From Actinoplanes sp. L3-i22 (lineage in GTDB: Bacteria > Actinomycetota > Actinomycetes > Mycobacteriales > Micromonosporaceae), in contig NZ_AP024745.1 of the NCBI RefSeq assembly GCF_019704555.1, positions 10,157,501 to 10,221,500 of the forward strand: DNA of 64,000 bases, in the 5' to 3' direction. The notes beneath the pieces were generated by a model, which saw only the letters and a program-made list of their open reading frames with translations, was not told where the DNA came from and made no database searches. The translations under genes were made by a program, and so were the position numbers. Shown here in pieces: positions 7,690-15,426 of the stretch (the first letter of the stretch is position 1; each line of letters starts with the position of its first letter).

Positions 7690-8570
7690 CCGGCCCTCGC
7701 TCGTAGTCTTCGCAGCATCCGTGCGTCGCCGAAACCTACCGCGCGGGCGGCGGCCTCGATCGTCGAGCCGTGGCCGATCAGATATTCCGCGCGCTCGACC
7801 CGCAGCGTCTGCTGGTAGCGCAGCGGGGTGCGCCCGGTCGCGGCGGTGAACAGCCTGGTCAGCGTCCGTTCGCTGACGCCGGCGCTGGCGGCCAGCTCGC
7901 CCAGCAGCAGCGGCTCGGCGAACGACCCGTCGATCCGGTCCTGCACCCGGTGCACCACGTCGGACAGGTGCGCGCGGTGCCGCAGCATCGCGCTGGCCTG
8001 CCGCTCGTCGCCGTTGCGCCGGGCGTAGACGACCATCTCCCGGGCCACCCGGGCGGCCACCGCCGGGCCGTGCCGCAGCGCCACCAGGTGCAGCGCCAGG
8101 TCGATGCCGCTGGCGATGCCGGCCGAGGTGACCACCCGGTCGTCGGCGACGTAGAGGACGTCGCGGACCACGCCGGCCTTCGGGAACGTCCGCGCCAGGG
8201 TGTCCTGCAGATCGTGGTGGGTGGTGCAGCGGCGGCCGTCGAGCAGGCCGGCCCGGCCGAGCGCGTCGGCGCCGGCACAGACGCTGGCGACCGTGCCGCC
8301 GGCCGCGTGATGCCCGGCGATCCGGTGCAGCGTCGCCGCGCCGAACCAGCCGTAACCGGAGCGCCACCCCGGGACGACGACCAGGTCGTCCGGGGTCAGC
8401 TCGGGCCACTCCAGCTCGGCGTGCAGCACCGCGCCCTGCCAGGTGGGGACGCTCGTGCTCTCCGCGACGTAGTGCAGCGTGTAGCCGGGCGCGGTGGAGA
8501 AGACCTGGGCCGGACCGGCCAGGTCGAGCAGGTGGACCTGTGGGGTGAGCACGAAGACCACCTGGCTCAC
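7686..8570 (-). CDS. GlxA-family transcriptional regulator (DJ-1/PfpI plus AraC HTH)
   Basis: 294 aa. Residues 1-185 form a DJ-1/PfpI-like amidotransferase-fold domain with the elbow Cys98 in ASVCAGADALG. Residues about 195-290 are a two-HTH AraC DNA-binding domain (LLGELAASAGVSERTLTRLF and IEAAARAVGFGDARML). Proteins of this build respond to small molecules through the DJ-1 domain. It starts 7 nt after the stop of the isochorismatase-like hydrolase, and its own stop overlaps the HAD start. Control of this operon is likely but unproven. Confidence 0.92.
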   Translation of the reverse strand: MSQVVFVLTPQVHLLDLAGPAQVFSTAPGYTLHYVAESTSVPTWQGAVLHAELEWPELTPDDLVVVPGWRSGYGWFGAATLHRIAGHHAAGGTVASVCAGADALGRAGLLDGRRCTTHHDLQDTLARTFPKAGVVRDVLYVADDRVVTSAGIASGIDLALHLVALRHGPAVAARVAREMVVYARRNGDERQASAMLRHRAHLSDVVHRVQDRIDGSFAEPLLLGELAASAGVSERTLTRLFTAATGRTPLRYQQTLRVERAEYLIGHGSTIEAAARAVGFGDARMLRRLRARAG

Positions 8571-8577
8571 GATCCGG

Positions 8578-9162
8578 TCACCCCTTCTCGACCTCGGCGG
8601 TGGTCTTGATCGTCGCGAAACGGCCGGCCAGCGCGTACTCCGTCCGGGTCACGATGTCGGCGGACGCCAGCGTACGCGGGTCGGCCAGCAGCTCCGCCAC
8701 GGTCAGGTCCGCGGGGGCGTCCCAGTGTGGGATCGGGAACGTCGCGGTCGCGTCGGTGACGTAGGTGACCTCGTACCCCAGGTCGGAGCCGACCCGGGCG
8801 GTGGTCTCCACGCACTGCTCGGTGCGCAGGCCGCACACGGTGATCTTGTGGACGCCCGCGGTGGTGAGGCGGAACTGCAGGTCGGTGGTGGTGAACGCGT
8901 TGTGCACGAACTTGACCAGGGTGGGCTCGCCGTCGGCCGGGACCAGCTCGTCGACCAGGCGGACGAACCCGTTGGCCGGGTCGAACGTGCCGCCGCTGCC
9001 CGGCTCCGAGTGCAGCACCCAGATGACCTGGTGGCCGGCGTTGCGGGCGTGGTCGACCAGGCGCTGCACGTTCGCGATCACGTCCGGGTTGTTCAGGGTG
9101 GACCAGAGCGGGCGGGCCCGGAACGATTCCTGCACGTCGATGACAATCAGGGCTTCAGTCAT
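8578..9162 (-). CDS. Isochorismatase-family cysteine hydrolase
   Basis: 194 aa. The catalytic triad is visible: Asp9 in IVIDVQESF, Lys84 in LVKFVHNAF and Cys117 in GLRTEQCVETTAR, followed by the cis-peptide type region. Family members are nicotinamidases, N-carbamoyl hydrolases and true isochorismatases; the substrate cannot be told from the sequence. It is the first gene of an operon with a GlxA-type regulator and a HAD phosphatase, a common pairing of amidase-like hydrolase and its sensor. Confidence 0.9.
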   Translation of the reverse strand: MTEALIVIDVQESFRARPLWSTLNNPDVIANVQRLVDHARNAGHQVIWVLHSEPGSGGTFDPANGFVRLVDELVPADGEPTLVKFVHNAFTTTDLQFRLTTAGVHKITVCGLRTEQCVETTARVGSDLGYEVTYVTDATATFPIPHWDAPADLTVAELLADPRTLASADIVTRTEYALAGRFATIKTTAEVEKG

Positions 9163-9230
9163 GACTCCATCTCACCGCCGGACGGGGCGCCGGGACAGAC
9201 ACCATCCGGCCCGCTGCCGGACCGATCCGG

Positions 9231-9680
9231 TCACCGGGCCCGGCTGCGGGAACGCCGGTGGGCGTGCGCGATCAGGTCGGTGACGTCCGACTCGGGACAG
9301 ACGATCGAGCCCCAGCCCTGGGTGGCGTAGACCGGATGCGGGAACCAGCGATCCGCCTCGGCGAAGTCGATCCCGTCCTGGTGGGTGGGGAACTCCTCCG
9401 GGCCGTACCCGAAAAGCTCGTTGAATTTTGCCCGGCCGAGCTCGACGTTGAGCCGGAAGACACCGGGGCGGTCCAGGGCGGAGCGTTCGTCGAAGCCGGG
9501 CACGTTCTGGACGACGATCGTGGCGAACGGGCGCATCCGCTCCTCGCCGACGAAGAAGAAATGGTCGCCCCAGCTCAGCTCGGGTGCGCCGGTGCCCGGG
9601 CCGGCGATCAGCTGGAACACGTCCGGCAGGCTCCGGATCCGGTCGGCGAGGAGGTCGAGGGTCGGGAGATCGGTAGGCAT
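9231..9680 (-). CDS. DUF6194-type small protein
   Basis: 149 aa, no signal peptide. The core reads LSWGDHFFFVG, PFATIVVQNVPGFDE, GVFRLNVELGR, PEEFPTHQDGIDFAEADRWFPHPVYATQGWGSIVCP, which matches the actinobacterial DUF6194 family as I recall it. No function is established. Its ATG has no well-spaced Shine-Dalgarno, but TACGAT lies 7 nt upstream (9688-9693 on the reverse strand), so it is probably read from a leaderless transcript. It is divergent from the double-MerR gene at 9742, the likely regulator. Confidence 0.78.
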   Translation of the reverse strand: MPTDLPTLDLLADRIRSLPDVFQLIAGPGTGAPELSWGDHFFFVGEERMRPFATIVVQNVPGFDERSALDRPGVFRLNVELGRAKFNELFGYGPEEFPTHQDGIDFAEADRWFPHPVYATQGWGSIVCPESDVTDLIAHAHRRSRSRAR

Positions 9681-9682
9681 GA

Positions 9683-9702
9683 CCTCTATCGTATCGTTGA
9701 GG
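9683..9702. promoter_or_regulatory. Imperfect palindrome over the DUF6194 promoter
   Basis: CCTC and GAGG arms at 9683-9686 and 9699-9702 frame a partly symmetric 20-bp site containing the TACGAT -10-like hexamer of the divergent DUF6194 gene. MerR-class proteins bind such imperfect dyads inside promoters, so the adjacent 9742 gene product is the natural candidate. Symmetry is only about 6 of 10 positions per half. Confidence 0.35.
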
Positions 9703-9741
9703 CACCCGGTGAGGGTTGTCGTGCAGAATGCCTGGAGAGCG

Positions 9742-10518
9742 ATGCCAAAGTCTCAAAGTACGGCGTTCCGGCCGGTGGATCTGGCGCGGCGGCACGGGCT
9801 TTCCGCGCAGGCTATTCGTAACTATGAGCAGGACGGGGTGATCCCGCCGGCTCAGCGCACCGCCAGCGGATATCGCGCCTACGAGGAACGGCACATGGTC
9901 GCGGTGAGTGCTTTTCTCGCGCTCGCCTCGGCGTATGGGCACGGGCCCGCTGGGGTGATCATGCGGGCGGTGCTCGGCGGTGATCTCGAGGTCGCCTTCA
10001 CCACGATCGACGCCGGTCACGCCGCCCTGATCCGGGACCGCGAGACCCTGGCCGCGGTCGAGGCCACCGCCGGGCTGCTCACCCAGCCGCCGCCCGCCGC
10101 GGCCCTGGGGTTGCCGGCCGGCGCGCCCACCCTGGAGCTGCCGGCCGGCGGGCTCACCCCGCAGCAACCCGCAGGCCGGGGGTTGCCGGTCGGTGCGCTT
10201 GCTCACCGGCTCGGGGTTACCCCGGCCACGCTGCGCAAATGGGAGGAGGCCGGGATTCTCGTGCCGGCTCGGGACCGGGCCAGCCAGCAGCGGCTCTACT
10301 CCGCGGACGACGTCCGGGACGCCGACCTGGCGCATCTGCTGCGTCGTGGGGGCTACGGGCTGGCGCACATCGCGACGGTGCTGCGGCAGGTCCGTAGCGC
10401 GGGCGGGGCGGATTCGCTGGCGTCGTCGCTGGCCGAGTGGCGGACCCGGCTGACCGGGCGAGGGCAAGCGATGCTCACCGCCGCGGCCCGGCTCGCCGAA
10501 TTCCTCGCCCAGGCATAA
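9742..10518 (+). CDS. MerR-family regulator with two MerR HTH domains (TioE-like)
   Basis: 258 aa from the ATG with GGAGAG 4 nt upstream. Residues about 8-70 are one MerR HTH (PVDLARRHGLSAQAIRNYEQDGVIPPAQRT, then YRAYEERH). Residues about 145-220 are a second, complete one (LPVGALAHRLGVTPATLRKWEEAGILVPAR, then RLYSADDVRDADL). They are joined by a linker rich in Pro-Ala-Gly-Leu with repeated LPAG. Double-HTH MerR proteins are known in actinomycetes. No Cys-based metal site is evident, so a small organic ligand or the neighbouring DUF6194 protein is more likely than a metal. Confidence 0.85.
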   Translation: MPKSQSTAFRPVDLARRHGLSAQAIRNYEQDGVIPPAQRTASGYRAYEERHMVAVSAFLALASAYGHGPAGVIMRAVLGGDLEVAFTTIDAGHAALIRDRETLAAVEATAGLLTQPPPAAALGLPAGAPTLELPAGGLTPQQPAGRGLPVGALAHRLGVTPATLRKWEEAGILVPARDRASQQRLYSADDVRDADLAHLLRRGGYGLAHIATVLRQVRSAGGADSLASSLAEWRTRLTGRGQAMLTAAARLAEFLAQA

Positions 10519-10838
10519 GCGCCGCCCCGCGCCCGAGCACCCCTCGCCGCCCCGCCCCGCCCCGCCCCGCGCCCGAACGGCCCTCGCCGCCCCGCCCCTA
10601 GCCGGCTCGCGCTGAGAGGCGTCTCCGCGGGCTCACGCTGAAGGGTGCGTCTCCGTCGGCTGGCGCTGAGGCCGCGCCGGCCAGCAGGGGCGAGGCGCCG
10701 CTCAGGGCTCGATTGCGGGGGCTGAGGCACCCCGCAGGGCCACCCGACCGCGCGGCCCGGGGCTAGCCGCGCGGCCCGGGGCCAGCCGCGCGGGCCGGGG
10801 CCAGCCGCGCGGGCCGGGGTCGGGCGCGCGGGCCGGGG
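10519..10838. repeat. Non-coding GC-rich gap with short tandem repeats
   Basis: This 320-nt gap between convergent genes has no credible ORF. It opens with iterations of CGCCCCGCCC (about 10540-10600), then near-repeats of GGCTCGCGCTGAGAGGCGTCTCCG type. It ends at about 10749-10840 with four to five copies of a roughly 22-nt unit with core GCCGCGCGGGCCGGGG. Such slippage-prone GC tracts recur in several gaps of this window (27607, 28840, 47226). No strong terminator was recognised. Confidence 0.6.
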
Positions 10839-11885
10839 TCAGCGGTGGATGTCGGCGCCGGTGAGGGCGGTGAGCTCGGCTCGGGTGGGGGCCCCGTCGC
10901 AGTCCCCCGGGACCGTCACCGCGAAGGCGCCCGCCGCGATCGCCGTCCGCAGGCGCTGCTCCGGCACGGCGCCGAGCAGGCGGTCGGCCAGGTAGCCCGC
11001 GACGAAGGCGTCACCCGCGCCGACCGGGTCGATGGCGGTGACCGGGAGCGCCGGGAGGGTGTAGCGGGCGCCGTCGATCAGCGCCACGCAGCCCTTGGCG
11101 CCGTCCTTCAGGATCACCTCGGACGGGCCGAGCGCGGCCAGCCCGTCGACCGGGTCGGCGGCGTCGACGAACAGGGCCGCCTCCTCCGGGCTCGCGAAGA
11201 CCACGTCGGCGAGCGCGGCCAGGTCGCGCAGGACCGGGGTGGCGTCGAAGCGGGACCAGAGCTTGCCGCGGTAGTTCACGTCGAACGAGACCGGGACCCC
11301 GGCCGCGCGGGCGGCCTCCACGGCGGCGAACACGGTGGCTCGGGCGGTCGTGCTCAGGGCCGGGGTGATGCCGGTGACGTGCAGGACCCCGGCCGACTCG
11401 ATCGCCGGCAGCGGCAGGTCGGCGGGGGTCAGGCGGGATCCGGCGCTGCCCGCCCGGTGGTAGTCGGCGTGGATGAACTGGGCGGATCGCCGGTAACGGA
11501 TCATCAGGCCGGTGGGGGCCTCGTCGGGGACGGCCCACACCCGTACCCCGGAAGCTCTCAACCGCCCGGTGATCAGCGACCCGGTGGAATCCGGACCCAG
11601 CCGGCCGAGCCAGGCGGCGGAGCCGCCGAGGCGAGCGACGCCGACCGCGACGTTGCTCTCCGCGCCACCGACCGCGAGGGTGAAGGCCCGGGCGTGCTCG
11701 ATCGGGCCGATCCCGTCCGCGACGAAGATCCCCATCGCCTCACCGAGCGTGAAGAGCCCCCCGGACGAGCCCGCTGCCGAGCCGGCAGACAAGGCTGCGG
11801 CCGGGCCGGCAGACGAGGTTGCGGCCGGGCCGGAGTCAAAAGCCGGCCCCGGAGACGAAGCCGCGGCGGACGGCGAGGTGGTCAT
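10839..11885 (-). CDS. kdgK: 2-keto-3-deoxygluconate kinase, PfkB family
   Basis: 348 aa. The PfkB fold starts near residue 44 (LFTLGEAMGIFV) with the sugar-binding VGGAESNVAVGVARLG. The C-terminal ATP/anion-hole signature is DPVGAGDAFVAGYL with the catalytic Asp. PfkB sugar kinases closest to this pattern phosphorylate 2-keto-3-deoxygluconate. The first 43 residues are a low-complexity Ala-Ser-Gly-Pro extension not needed for the fold; the ATG is kept because it overlaps the eda stop in ATGA. Paired with eda it gives KDG to KDPG to pyruvate plus glyceraldehyde 3-phosphate, the end of uronate or pectin catabolism. Confidence 0.88.
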   Translation of the reverse strand: MTTSPSAAASSPGPAFDSGPAATSSAGPAAALSAGSAAGSSGGLFTLGEAMGIFVADGIGPIEHARAFTLAVGGAESNVAVGVARLGGSAAWLGRLGPDSTGSLITGRLRASGVRVWAVPDEAPTGLMIRYRRSAQFIHADYHRAGSAGSRLTPADLPLPAIESAGVLHVTGITPALSTTARATVFAAVEAARAAGVPVSFDVNYRGKLWSRFDATPVLRDLAALADVVFASPEEAALFVDAADPVDGLAALGPSEVILKDGAKGCVALIDGARYTLPALPVTAIDPVGAGDAFVAGYLADRLLGAVPEQRLRTAIAAGAFAVTVPGDCDGAPTRAELTALTGADIHR

Positions 11886-12523
11886 GATCGGGCGGTGGCG
11901 ACGGCGTCGACCGCTCGCCGGGCACGGTCGGCCAGCGCGGTGAGGCTGCCGCCGGTGCCCGCGTCCCCGATCAGCGGGCCGCCCAGCCCGACCGCCGCGG
12001 CCCCCGCGCCCAGCCAGGCCCCGATGTCGTCCAGGTTGATCCCGCCGGTCGGCAGGATCCGGACCTGCGGCAACGGACCACGAAGATCTTTGAGGTACGC
12101 CGGTGTCAGCCCCCCGGCCGGAAAGAGCTTCACCAGCGGCGCCCCGGCCCGGTACGCGGCGTAGACCTCGGTCGGCGTGTAGGCCCCCGGGTAGCACGGC
12201 ACGTCCTGCCCGGCGAGGGTGTCCAGCACCGGCGAGACCAGGAACGACGCCCCCGCGGCCACGGCCGCCTCGGCATCGTCCGGGGTGAGCACGGTGCCGG
12301 CGCCGATGATCGTGCCCGCCGGCAGCCGGCGCCGCAGATCGGCGATGGCCTCCAGAGCGCCGTTCGACGTGAGGGTGACCTCGAGGGCGGTGATGCCGGC
12401 GTCGACCAGCACGTCGGCGATCGCGGCGAACCCACCCGCGGACGGGGCCCGGAGGATGGCGACGATGCCGCTGTCGACGACGGCGGCGGAGACGGGATCG
12501 AGCGGAGCGGGTTGGTCGGTCAC
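11882..12523 (-). CDS. eda: KDPG (2-dehydro-3-deoxyphosphogluconate) aldolase
   Basis: 213 aa, the normal family length. GIVAILRAPS carries the phosphate-binding Arg25, ITALEVTLTS the catalytic Glu48, and GAPLVKLFPAG the Schiff-base Lys132. GAGTVLT and PTGGINLDDIGAWL are further class I KDPG aldolase marks. The GTG at 12523 is preferred over upstream in-frame codons because an AGGA element lies about 9 nt before it and it gives the standard N-terminus. It cleaves KDPG to pyruvate and glyceraldehyde 3-phosphate and is translationally coupled to kdgK. Confidence 0.92.
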   Translation of the reverse strand: MTDQPAPLDPVSAAVVDSGIVAILRAPSAGGFAAIADVLVDAGITALEVTLTSNGALEAIADLRRRLPAGTIIGAGTVLTPDDAEAAVAAGASFLVSPVLDTLAGQDVPCYPGAYTPTEVYAAYRAGAPLVKLFPAGGLTPAYLKDLRGPLPQVRILPTGGINLDDIGAWLGAGAAAVGLGGPLIGDAGTGGSLTALADRARRAVDAVATARS

Positions 12524-12617
12524 ATCGTCGATCCTGCCCGATGTCCGAGTGCCGGGCCAGCCCCGGCGGTAAGTTTCCCGGGCTGCAGGAAAGCGTATTC
12601 CCACGGCCCGGGAGCGA

Positions 12618-13184
12618 TCAGTTCCGATCCTCGGCCGGGGCTTTCCGGGGCAGTCGGCGGACCTTGCCGTTGGACGTGTGCGGGAGCGGCGCCGGCGGCG
12701 TGTCCTCGATGCCGAGCTCCTCGCGCACCGCCGCCTCGAACTGCTGCATCACGAGCGGGACCTGGGCCAGCAGCTCCCGGAAGTGGGTCTCCGGCCGGAC
12801 GCCGCTGACCGCGGCCGGGTTCATCTGGCTGTGCAGGCGCTCCAGCTGGAGGTGCACGGCGAGGGCGGCGCTGCGGACCGGCCCGGAGGCGAGCAGCCGC
12901 ACCGGCATCAGCGCCGGGCCGATCTCGTCGACGTAGGCGAGCACGGTCGGCGGCTTCTCCCCCGCCTCGAAGGTCGCGCGCAGGCGCACGGTGGCCCGCT
13001 CGAAGCCGGCGAGCAGTTGGACGTAGGCCTCCTTGCGCTCGTCGTACCAGCGGCGGGTGCGCCGCCGACGACTCAGCAGAAGATTGTCGCGAGCGGCCAC
13101 GAACCGCACCGCAGCGGCACCGGCCAGGGCGAACACGGCGGCGACCAGGGGCAGCCCCCACCACGGGATCTGAGACACCCGCAT
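12618..13184 (-). CDS. Small single-pass membrane protein, unknown function
   Basis: 188 aa from the ATG at 13184; a GTG 39 nt upstream is an alternative. One membrane segment lies near the N-terminus (LPLVAAVFALAGAAAVRFVA), followed by a very basic SRRRRTRRWYDERKEAY stop-transfer. A mainly helical cytoplasmic domain of about 130 residues follows, with evenly spaced Leu/Ala consistent with a helical bundle or coiled coil. No enzyme motif is visible. It lies alone between eda and the GntR/TetR regulator, on the same strand as both. Confidence 0.7.
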   Translation of the reverse strand: MRVSQIPWWGLPLVAAVFALAGAAAVRFVAARDNLLLSRRRRTRRWYDERKEAYVQLLAGFERATVRLRATFEAGEKPPTVLAYVDEIGPALMPVRLLASGPVRSAALAVHLQLERLHSQMNPAAVSGVRPETHFRELLAQVPLVMQQFEAAVREELGIEDTPPAPLPHTSNGKVRRLPRKAPAEDRN

Positions 13185-13213
13185 ACCGTATCGAGCCCGG
13201 CCGGTGCGGTCTG

Positions 13214-14113
13214 TCAACCACACCCCCTCCGGCCGACCCAGACCCCGATGCCGTCCAGGAAGCGCGCCAGCCCGAACTCGAACAACACATCAAGATCAAA
13301 TTCAAAGTCCGGCGTACGGAGGAACAGCTCCTCGTACGTCGGCGACGGGTGCTCCGCCACGAACCGGTGGAACGTCGCCTCCTGGGTCTCCATCCACTCG
13401 TCCCCGGTCATCCCGGTGTCCCGCATCGCCTCGGCCTCCGGCTGGATCGCCTCGGCCACCCCCCGCACGAAGCTGAACAGCAGCACCTGCACCAGCATCC
13501 GGTCGGACGCGGCCAGCCCGGTCGGACCGAGCGACCCCATCACCCACTCGCCGAGCCGCATCCCGTTCAGTGAGAGCTGCGGCCGGGTCAGGGACATCGT
13601 CGCGCCCAGCCACGGGTGCCGCTGGAACAGCTCCCACATGACCCGGCCGCACTGTTCCAGGTCGGCCCGCCAGTCCCCGGTGTACCGCGGCGGCACCCGC
13701 AGCTCGCCGAGCGCCGCGTCGATCATCGCGACCTCCAGGTCCTCCCGGCTGGGCACGTGCCGGTAGAGCGACATGGTGGCCACGCCCAGGTCGGTGGCGA
13801 TCCGGCGCATCGACAGCTCGGCCATGCCGAACCGGTCGGCGACCGCCGTCGCGGCCGCCACGATCCGGTCCAGGCCCAGATCGGTGTCGCGGCGCGGGGC
13901 CGGGCCGGCCACCACCGTGCCGACGCCGGGGCGGGCCACGGTCAGGCCCTCGTCGCGTAGTACGGCATGCGCCTTGGTAGCGGTCGCAATGGCGACACCG
14001 AACTCCCGGGTGATCGCCCGCGCCGACGGGACCCGGTCGCCGGGCCGCAGCTCACCGGCCTCGATCCGGCGCTTCACCTCGGCCACGATCCGCGTGTAGG
14101 CCACCTCCGCCAC
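13214..14113 (-). CDS. Double-headed regulator: GntR HTH fused to TetR HTH and TetR C-domain
   Basis: 299 aa. Residues 1-70 are a GntR winged helix (YTRIVAEVKRRIEAGELRPGDRVPSARAITREFGV, then ATKAHAVLRDEGL). Residues about 80-130 are a TetR HTH (IVAAATAVADRFGMAELSMRRIATDLGVATMSLYRHVPSRED). The rest is a helical TetR ligand-binding domain of the TetR_C type. Two DNA-reading heads in one chain would recognise composite operators. It is divergent from the FAD monooxygenase, and copies of CTAGTAC flank both starts. The start is GTG without a clear Shine-Dalgarno; a second GTG lies three codons in. Confidence 0.9.
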   Translation of the reverse strand: MAEVAYTRIVAEVKRRIEAGELRPGDRVPSARAITREFGVAIATATKAHAVLRDEGLTVARPGVGTVVAGPAPRRDTDLGLDRIVAAATAVADRFGMAELSMRRIATDLGVATMSLYRHVPSREDLEVAMIDAALGELRVPPRYTGDWRADLEQCGRVMWELFQRHPWLGATMSLTRPQLSLNGMRLGEWVMGSLGPTGLAASDRMLVQVLLFSFVRGVAEAIQPEAEAMRDTGMTGDEWMETQEATFHRFVAEHPSPTYEELFLRTPDFEFDLDVLFEFGLARFLDGIGVWVGRRGCG

Positions 14114-14194
14114 CTAGTACACCCACCCTTCCGTACTAGTGCGGTTTGCCCTGGTCAGAGCGCCGCACCTACCGTCCCTAGTACATCGATATAC
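14114..14194. promoter_or_regulatory. Operator cluster: CTAGTAC repeats and ATCGAT dyad
   Basis: CTAGTAC occurs at 14114-14120, inverted as GTACTAG at 14133-14139 (12-nt spacer), and again direct at 14178-14184. The last copy runs into GTACATCGATATAC (14181-14194), a 14-bp dyad matching in 12 positions. The TATACA within it can serve as the -10 of the monooxygenase gene, and the first pair abuts the regulator start. This arrangement suits joint autoregulation and control of the monooxygenase by the GntR/TetR protein. Confidence 0.55.
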
Positions 14195-14217
14195 AGAGTA
14201 CGCAGAGGAGCGGGGAG

Positions 14218-15426
14218 ATGCGGGTACTGATTTCCGGGAGCAGCATCGCCGGGCCGGCTTGTGCGTTCTGGCTGCACCGGGCCGGCGCCGAGGTGACCGT
14301 GGTGGAGAAGTCCCGTGCGCCGCGGCCGGGCGGGCACGCGGTGGACATCCGCGGCGTGGCGCGGCAGATCGTCGAGTGGATGGGGATCCGGGAGGCGATC
14401 CGGGCCCGGCAGGTCGACGAGCGCGGCTGGGCGCTGGTGGACGGCCGCAACCGGGTGCTGGGCCGGATGGGCGCGGACGCGTTCGGCGGCGAGGGCATCG
14501 TCGCGGAGATCGAGATCTCCCGGGGCGATCTGGCCGAGGTGCTGCGGGACGCGACGGCCGGGTTCACCGAGTACCGCTACGGCGACCGGATCGCCGAGCT
14601 GGCACAGGACGCGCGCGGCGTCGACGTGACGTTCGCGAGCGGCGTCAAGGAGCGCTACGACCTGGTGATCGGCGCCGACGGCGTGCATTCCGGGGTCCGC
14701 GAGCTGGCCTTCGGCCCGGACTCGGACTACGTCCGCTACCTCGGGGTCTACTCGGCGTACTTCACGGTGACCGATCCGGGCGACATGGACAACTGGTACC
14801 TGATGTACAACGAGCCGGGCCGGGTCGCCGGCCTGCGCCCGGAGCGCGGCGGCACCGCCAAGGCCCAGCTCGCCTTTCGCGAGCCGCTGGCCCGCTACCA
14901 GCGGCTGAGCCGGGACGAGGAGCGGCGGGTGGTCGCCGAGCGGATGGCCGGCGGCGGCTGGCGGATCCCGGAGTTGCTGGCGCAGATGCCGGACGCGCCG
15001 GACTTCTTCTTCGACTCGATCGACCAGGTGCACGTGAAGCGCTGGTGGCGGGGCCGGGTGGCGCTGGTCGGCGACGCCGGCTACTGCGGGTCGCCGCTGG
15101 CCGGGCTCGGCACCAGCATGAGCCTGGTCGGCGCGTACGTCCTGGCCGGCGAACTGGCCGGCGCGGCGGACCCGGAACGGGCCCTCGCCGCCTACCAGAA
15201 CACCATGGCCGACTACGTCGCCGAGGGCCTGAAGCTGCCGCCGGGCGGGGCGAAGGGTTTCGCTCCGAAGAGCCGGCTGCTGATCCGCAGCCGCGCGCTG
15301 TCCATGTCGATGATGACCGCGTGGCCGTTCCGGAACATCATGGCCAAGCAGTTCGGCAAGGCCGACGCGATCACCCTCGAGGACTACGGGCTGGGCACGC
15401 ATGCCCCGGCGGCTCAGCTCAGGTAG
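14218..15426 (+). CDS. FAD-dependent aromatic-type monooxygenase (PHBH/TetX fold)
   Basis: 402 aa. The N-terminal dinucleotide-binding turn is VLISGSSIAGPACAFWLHRAGAEVTVVEKS, ending in the ribose-binding Glu. The second motif DLVIGADGVHSGVRE (DG motif) and third motif RVALVGDAGYCGSPLAGLGTSMSLVGAYVLAGEL (GD motif) complete the class A flavin monooxygenase pattern. GAGGAG lies 7 nt before the ATG. It hydroxylates an unknown, probably aromatic or antibiotic-like, compound with NAD(P)H and O2. Divergence from a ligand-sensing regulator suggests an inducible detoxification or resistance role. The 3-prime end overlaps the amidase stop by 13 nt. Confidence 0.9.
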   Translation: MRVLISGSSIAGPACAFWLHRAGAEVTVVEKSRAPRPGGHAVDIRGVARQIVEWMGIREAIRARQVDERGWALVDGRNRVLGRMGADAFGGEGIVAEIEISRGDLAEVLRDATAGFTEYRYGDRIAELAQDARGVDVTFASGVKERYDLVIGADGVHSGVRELAFGPDSDYVRYLGVYSAYFTVTDPGDMDNWYLMYNEPGRVAGLRPERGGTAKAQLAFREPLARYQRLSRDEERRVVAERMAGGGWRIPELLAQMPDAPDFFFDSIDQVHVKRWWRGRVALVGDAGYCGSPLAGLGTSMSLVGAYVLAGELAGAADPERALAAYQNTMADYVAEGLKLPPGGAKGFAPKSRLLIRSRALSMSMMTAWPFRNIMAKQFGKADAITLEDYGLGTHAPAAQLR

